Shown: positions 60,181 through 64,000 of the stretch, piece after piece
Layout of the letters: each line of letters starts with the position of its first letter
Position numbering within the stretch: position 1 is the first letter of the stretch
DNA from: Mytilus edulis
Taxonomy: Eukaryota; Mollusca; Bivalvia; Mytilida; Mytilidae
Length of the DNA stretch: 64,000 nucleotides
Direction of reading: 5' to 3'
Assembly (NCBI RefSeq): GCF_963676685.1
Contig: NC_092344.1
Span: 86,396,749 to 86,460,748 of the forward strand
Program-made: the position numbers and the translations under genes
Notes under the pieces: generated by a model
Told to the model about the DNA's origin: nothing
What the model saw: the letters and a program-made list of their open reading frames with translations, nothing else
Databases searched by the model: none

Positions 60181-60820
60181 GTCTTTAATTTGCATATTTA
60201 CATTAGCTTTTTTCCCACTTAGTTGTTTATTCAATCTGTAAATCTGTCCCATTCTCTGATTTGAAGCTGAACTTTCTGCTTCTCTTGTTATTTCTTCCAT
60301 TGAATCCCTCTTTGAGTTACTTAATGATGGATTTGTCTTCTTGTCTGCATTCTGCATACTGTGTGCTTAGCTTTTCCTTAAAATTCTCATAATGTCTTTG
60401 ACATATTTTTTTGTTCACTTCTTTTTTTTCACCAATCAATTTCGAAGTTTCAGGTGTTATCCGTTCTTTGTGTACTTGTCTTTTAAACCCTAGTGCTTTG
60501 TAGTGGCTTCATGTAGATTTTATGTATGTGTTACAATTCATCATTGCCTGATACCGTGTTTGTATCGTCAGTTGTGAGGTTGTCTTATAGCTAAAACCTG
60601 TTCTTTATTTCCAGTTTAAACTCTTGCCGGATTTTTAGATCTTGTAATTTACCAACATCAAATTTCCTTTTAACGTTTACATATTTAAGACTTAGTTTAA
60701 AGTTTGCAATTACTAGACGGTAGTTACTAGCAGCATCTGCATCCCTCATAACACATACATCTTGCAATGATCTTTTCCACTTTCAATATGGTCTGTTTGG
60801 TTTTTGTGTGAACACAGTAT
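60181..60820 (-). pseudogene. RTE-type LINE fragment: end of endonuclease and linker
   Basis: On the minus strand from about 60783 the reading is RSLQDVCVMRDADAASNYRL, VIANFKLSLKYVNVKRKFDV, GKLQDLKIRQEFKLEIKNRF. After stops come LSTQYAECRQEDKS and ASNQRMGQIYRLNKQLSGKK. These follow the order seen in RTE-clade LINEs (often mis-annotated in molluscs as craniofacial development protein 2): the endonuclease C-terminus, then the linker before the RT. The catalytic SDH region reads SNY. Stops and shifts are many. It is cut at its 3' side by repeat P. Confidence 0.8.
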
Positions 60821-60821
60821 A

Positions 60822-60852
60822 ATAAAGGCAACAGTAGTATACCGCTGTTCTA
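60822..60852. repeat. 30-base word shared with the LINE at 6843-6873
   Basis: AATAAAGGCAACAGTAGTAT followed by 'accgctgttc' is identical at both places. It looks like the end of yet another dispersed repeat. Here it marks the boundary of the RTE fragment; there it interrupts LINE ORF2. Confidence 0.75.
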
Positions 60853-61401
60853 TAACCTGCATTTTTTTCCGTATACTTCCCCAATTTATTCTTGATATTT
60901 TATGCATGAAATATTAATTAAGGACATGAAGTTACATGTAAAAAAAATGATTGCTGAATCTTTACGTTTATTAGTGATTTAATCTACTTAAAAAAAGATT
61001 AAAAATTAATATTTTTGAAGCTGTCAAACTGAATTCCAGGATCCCTGATCATAGCATTTTCCATATTGTGAGTTAGTGCTAATAAACTTTCTTATAATTT
61101 TGATATTAATTGTCCAAAAAGTAGTACATTTCACCTTGAAAACCGTGTTGAGATAGAGCAGATACGACTGATTTAAAAAAAAAATTTGAAACAGAGAGGT
61201 GAACATCCTGAAGAGACTCTAGCTATTTCTTTGGGGATTCAATTATGTGTCTTTTTTGATTTCGAAGTATATGACATTAGTATTTAAACTACCCGTTTCA
61301 AAAGGTTATCTATGTATTGCACGACAGTCAATCACATTATTTGTTATGAAACGTTTCTCGTTGATTTATCTACATATGAGGATACATATGAGGATACTTT
61401 T

Positions 61402-61557
61402 AAGAATTTTTGGTCCTCAATGCTCTTCAACTTCGTACTTTATTTGGTCTTTTAAACATTTTTTGATTCGAGCGTCACTGATGAGTCTTATGTAAACGAA
61501 ACGCGCGTCTGGCGTAAATATAAAATTTTAATCCTGGTATCTATGATGAGTTTATTT
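61402..61557 (+). repeat. Repeat G inserted in segmental copy 2
   Basis: 'aagaatttttggtcctcaat', GCTCTTCAACTTCGTACTTT, 'cgagcgtcactgatgagtct' and GAAACGCGCGTCTGGCGTAA, ending 'tatgatgagttta'. Copy 1 gives the empty site between 'gatgcatttta' and 'tagatagtat'. Confidence 0.88.
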
Positions 61558-61684
61558 GTAGATAGTATTTGTTAATCATTTGAAATACTATGCTTATATG
61601 ATCGCATTGTATTTTGAGGTTTTGTAAAGGTTTTATACATGGAAACTATAATTGTAAGAATTTTGAATCAGGTAAAATAACCAA

Positions 61685-61833
61685 AAAAAAAATGAATTCC
61701 GAGGAAATTCCAAACGGAAAGTCCATCATCAAATAACAAAATCAAAAGCTCAAAAACATCAAACAAATGGATAAAATTGAGAATGGAAACGGGGAATGTG
61801 TCAAAGAGACGACAAACCGACCTAAGAGCAGAG
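61685..61833 (-). repeat. Repeat F scrap followed by repeat T scrap, both reversed
   Basis: 'aattccgaggaaattccaaa' and 'cggaaagtccatcatc' are reversed repeat F (also in copy 1). AATTGAGAATGGAAACGGGG from 61777 is reversed repeat T (absent from copy 1). Confidence 0.8.
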
Positions 61834-62299
61834 GAACATTGTTTATCAATATTATGATTCGTTCGTGCTGTAAATAGTTATATGTAAAAAGAGGAATATA
61901 TGCCAATGTATGTTATAGTAATGATGCATTGCATTGAAGTTGCAGAAGAACCATCACCATTGTCAACTTTTGTCAACAAAACAACTTGTAAGAATACAGA
62001 ATGACTTTAATCTATCATTTGCTCTGAAATCTTTAATTGTGCAGTTCTAATATTTCGATAACATAGCTAAACAGATGGGATTTTCTTATTTGTTGGCTCG
62101 TTATGTGTATAAGTGTTTATTTTAGTACCAAACCAACAGTTCACGACATAGTGATTCCTTAAGATACGTTGAAAACAAAATGTGTTGATGACCATATGAA
62201 ATTAACGGAATGCATACATACAGACAATCACACGTGAACATTAGTTTTATACAATTATCACAAATTGATCTACATTTGAGGGTATATTTCAAATAACTA

Positions 62300-62613
62300 T
62301 ATTTAGGGTTGAGAGCTCACAAACATGTTTAACCCCGCCGCATTTTTTCGCCTGTCCCAAGTCAGGGGCCTCTGGCCTTTGTTAGTCTTGTATTATTTTA
62401 ATTTTAGTTTCTTGTGTACAATTTGGAAATTAGTATGGCGTTCATTATCACTGGACTAGTATATATTTGTTTAGGGGCCAGCTGAAGGACGCCTCCGGGT
62501 ACAGGAATTTCTCGCTACATTGAAGACCTGTTGGTGACCCTCTGCTGTTGTTTTTTATTTGGTCGGGTTGTTGTCTCTTTGACACATTCCCCATTTCCAT
62601 TCTCAATTTTATC
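62300..62613 (+). repeat. Repeat T, long and young copy
   Basis: 'tagggttgagagctcac', 'gcctgtcccaagtcaggggc', CAGCTGAAGGACGCCTCCGG and GACACATTCCCCATTTCCAT. The last ~140 bp are nearly identical to 17873-18013. Confidence 0.88.
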
Positions 62614-63199
62614 TATGACAGCGTTATCTTTTGGGGTATGTTAAGGATCTTTTAACTTTGGTAAAATGATTGTTTTTATTTTAAAATTTATATTCAAGTA
62701 ATATGAAACAGAACGTACAATCACTGTATGATTGGGATATGCAAACAAAAATACAGCGTTATCTTTGTTAATTTTTAATCAACATTTATCATATACTGTA
62801 TTTATATAAACTTTCATTTTCGAACCAAATCTGAAATTTCAACCAATTTGATCTAAACTATTATTCTCGCCGTCATTGCAAGTTATAATGGAATATTCAA
62901 AAAGTATTTTCAAATGGTTTGCTTGCCTTGATTTTCTCTTTTATATGTTTGAAGGTAAGCTTCTAAGCTACTTTTGTTTAAATTTTGGCTAATTGCCAAC
63001 ATTTATAACACGGATTAATTCAAAGTGTTGATACAATTTGTCCGCAATTTCTATCCATAAATCAACTTTTCATATCCTCCTACTGGAATATTTGTTATCT
63101 TATTCTTACAATGAGTAGGCTTCAATGATTTTACACTAAGTTGTAAATCGATTATCATTTGGGGTTTCAATGCACTTTGACTTAGTTCTTTTCTTGGCA
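62614..63199. other. No feature identified
   Basis: AT-rich; no gene or repeat recognised. Confidence 0.3.
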
Positions 63200-63290
63200 T
63201 CTTTAACTTTTTAATTCGAGCGTAACTGGTGAGTCTTTTAAAGACAAATGCGCGTGTAGCGTAAAAAATTTTCAACCTGGTAATTCTGAT
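63200..63290 (+). repeat. Repeat G, very diverged fragment
   Basis: 'ttcgagcgtaactggtgagt', AAGACAAATGCGCGTGTAGC and 'tcaacctggtaattctgat' keep the order of repeat G with many changes. Confidence 0.6.
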
Positions 63291-63659
63291 TAGTCTTACC
63301 TTATCATCAGACTGGGATAAGTTTCATTCTGGGAACTTCGTGTAGTATCAACGTATTAAATGTCATTGGTTGTTCTCTGTTATCACAACAGGGAGATATA
63401 TATATTTTACAGTAGACTTTAGGTAGGATTATTTCAGTCATTAGATATAGTTGACAGATTGCTAATAGTATAAACGAAACAAACTAAACTATGAAAACAT
63501 TACATTGACCAATGAACCATAAAAATGAGGTCAAGGTCAGATGATAATTCCAGACAGACTTATACACATTACAATCATTCCATACCATTCCATATAAATA
63601 GTTTACCTATTCTATTGCTTATATATTAAGGGGAAAACAAACCATAAGAACTTGACACT

Positions 63660-63830
63660 GAGCCATGAAAAGTGAAAATGCCTGCACCAACTCAGGAATA
63701 TGACAGTTGTTATCCTTCGTTTGGCATGTTTCAGTTTTTGATTAAGACATTTGATTAGAGACTTTTCGTTTTGATTTAGACATTTGATTAGAGACTTTTC
63801 GTTTTGAATTTTCCTCAGACTACAGACCTT
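63660..63830 (+). repeat. Repeat F with internal 33-bp tandem duplication
   Basis: 'gcctgcaccaactcagga', 'tatgacagttgttatcctt' and 'gaattttcctcag' identify repeat F. The block GACATTTGATTAGAGACTTT plus 'tcgttttgattta' is tandemly duplicated at 63746-63807. Confidence 0.8.
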
Positions 63831-64000
63831 TTTTTTTTACTAAGGTCATATAAAACATGTCAGACTGGCATGTATATTGTTAAATATTTCCAAACAACAA
63901 AACTAGTTGACCTATATTGCACATAGTATCAGAAAAAAGATCTAAACACAAAAACCTAATTTAAACCACTGAACCATGAAAATGAGGTCAGACACTTCCT

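Larger units (their letters stand above)
61213..62215. repeat. Segmental duplication, copy 2 with inserted repeats
   Basis: It matches 59105-59905 in block order but is longer. Repeat G sits at 61402-61557 and a reversed piece of repeat T at 61773-61833, neither present at the matching points of copy 1. A 12-bp tandem duplication, ACATATGAGGAT, lies at about 61373-61396. Confidence 0.8.

Noticed and set aside
60085..60357. 90-codon minus-strand host protein
   Set aside because: It is the RTE-type LINE linker fused by chance to repeat P sequence.
1..64000. CRISPR arrays, operons, ribosome binding sites
   Set aside because: The sequence is eukaryotic (spliced gene, LINEs, SINEs); no such structure was seen.

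Overview
The window is AT-rich eukaryotic DNA from an invertebrate animal. The dispersed repeats, a Shaker-type potassium channel and a tyrosine-rich one-pass membrane protein suggest a bivalve mollusc, most likely a mytilid mussel. That assignment is inference from repeat words I recognise, not a database result. No bacterial features, CRISPR array or rRNA were found.

Two genes look real and intact. (1) A single-exon Shaker/Kv1-like voltage-gated K+ channel lies on + at 13756-15105 (449 aa). Its S4 voltage sensor is one charge-triplet short, and a Cys sits just before the TVGYGD filter. (2) A four-exon gene lies on + with exons 47820-47886, 52057-52168, 53090-53274 and 54461-54609. I assembled it from splice sites and matching phases. 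It encodes a 170-aa CYYR1/shisa-like protein: signal peptide, Tyr-rich and Cys-free ectodomain, one membrane span, Cys cluster, and a PPAY tail. Two minus-strand stretches (43911-44199 and 45818-46057) are weak candidate exons.

The rest is a graveyard of mobile DNA. Position 1-1109 (-) holds a broken copy of what looks like a multicopy uncharacterised protein family. Next come a short inverted-repeat element (2229-2866) and a nearly full-length but dead LINE (3286-7697) with a 123-bp element nested in its 3' end. Between 8.6 and 12.4 kb there are dispersed repeats, including a ~365-bp tandem dimer. Penelope-like retroelement copies lie at 22.9-25.0 kb (+) and 27.4-28.0 kb (-), with 3' scraps of the same family at 12.3, 20.7, 38.3, 40.6, 41.7 and 42.7 kb. 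A 1.25-kb bivalve-type repeat with an internal duplication lies at 31.98-33.23 kb. A ~457-bp near-perfect palindrome is centred at 40315.

From 42.9 to 44.5 kb two non-autonomous DNA transposons have readable target-site duplications: one 8 bp (hAT-like) and one TTA (Harbinger-like). The right end (58.5-62.6 kb) has a CR1-type LINE tail, an RTE-type LINE fragment, and a ~0.8-kb segmental duplication whose second copy carries repeat insertions absent from the first. Long stretches between these hold nothing I can identify.
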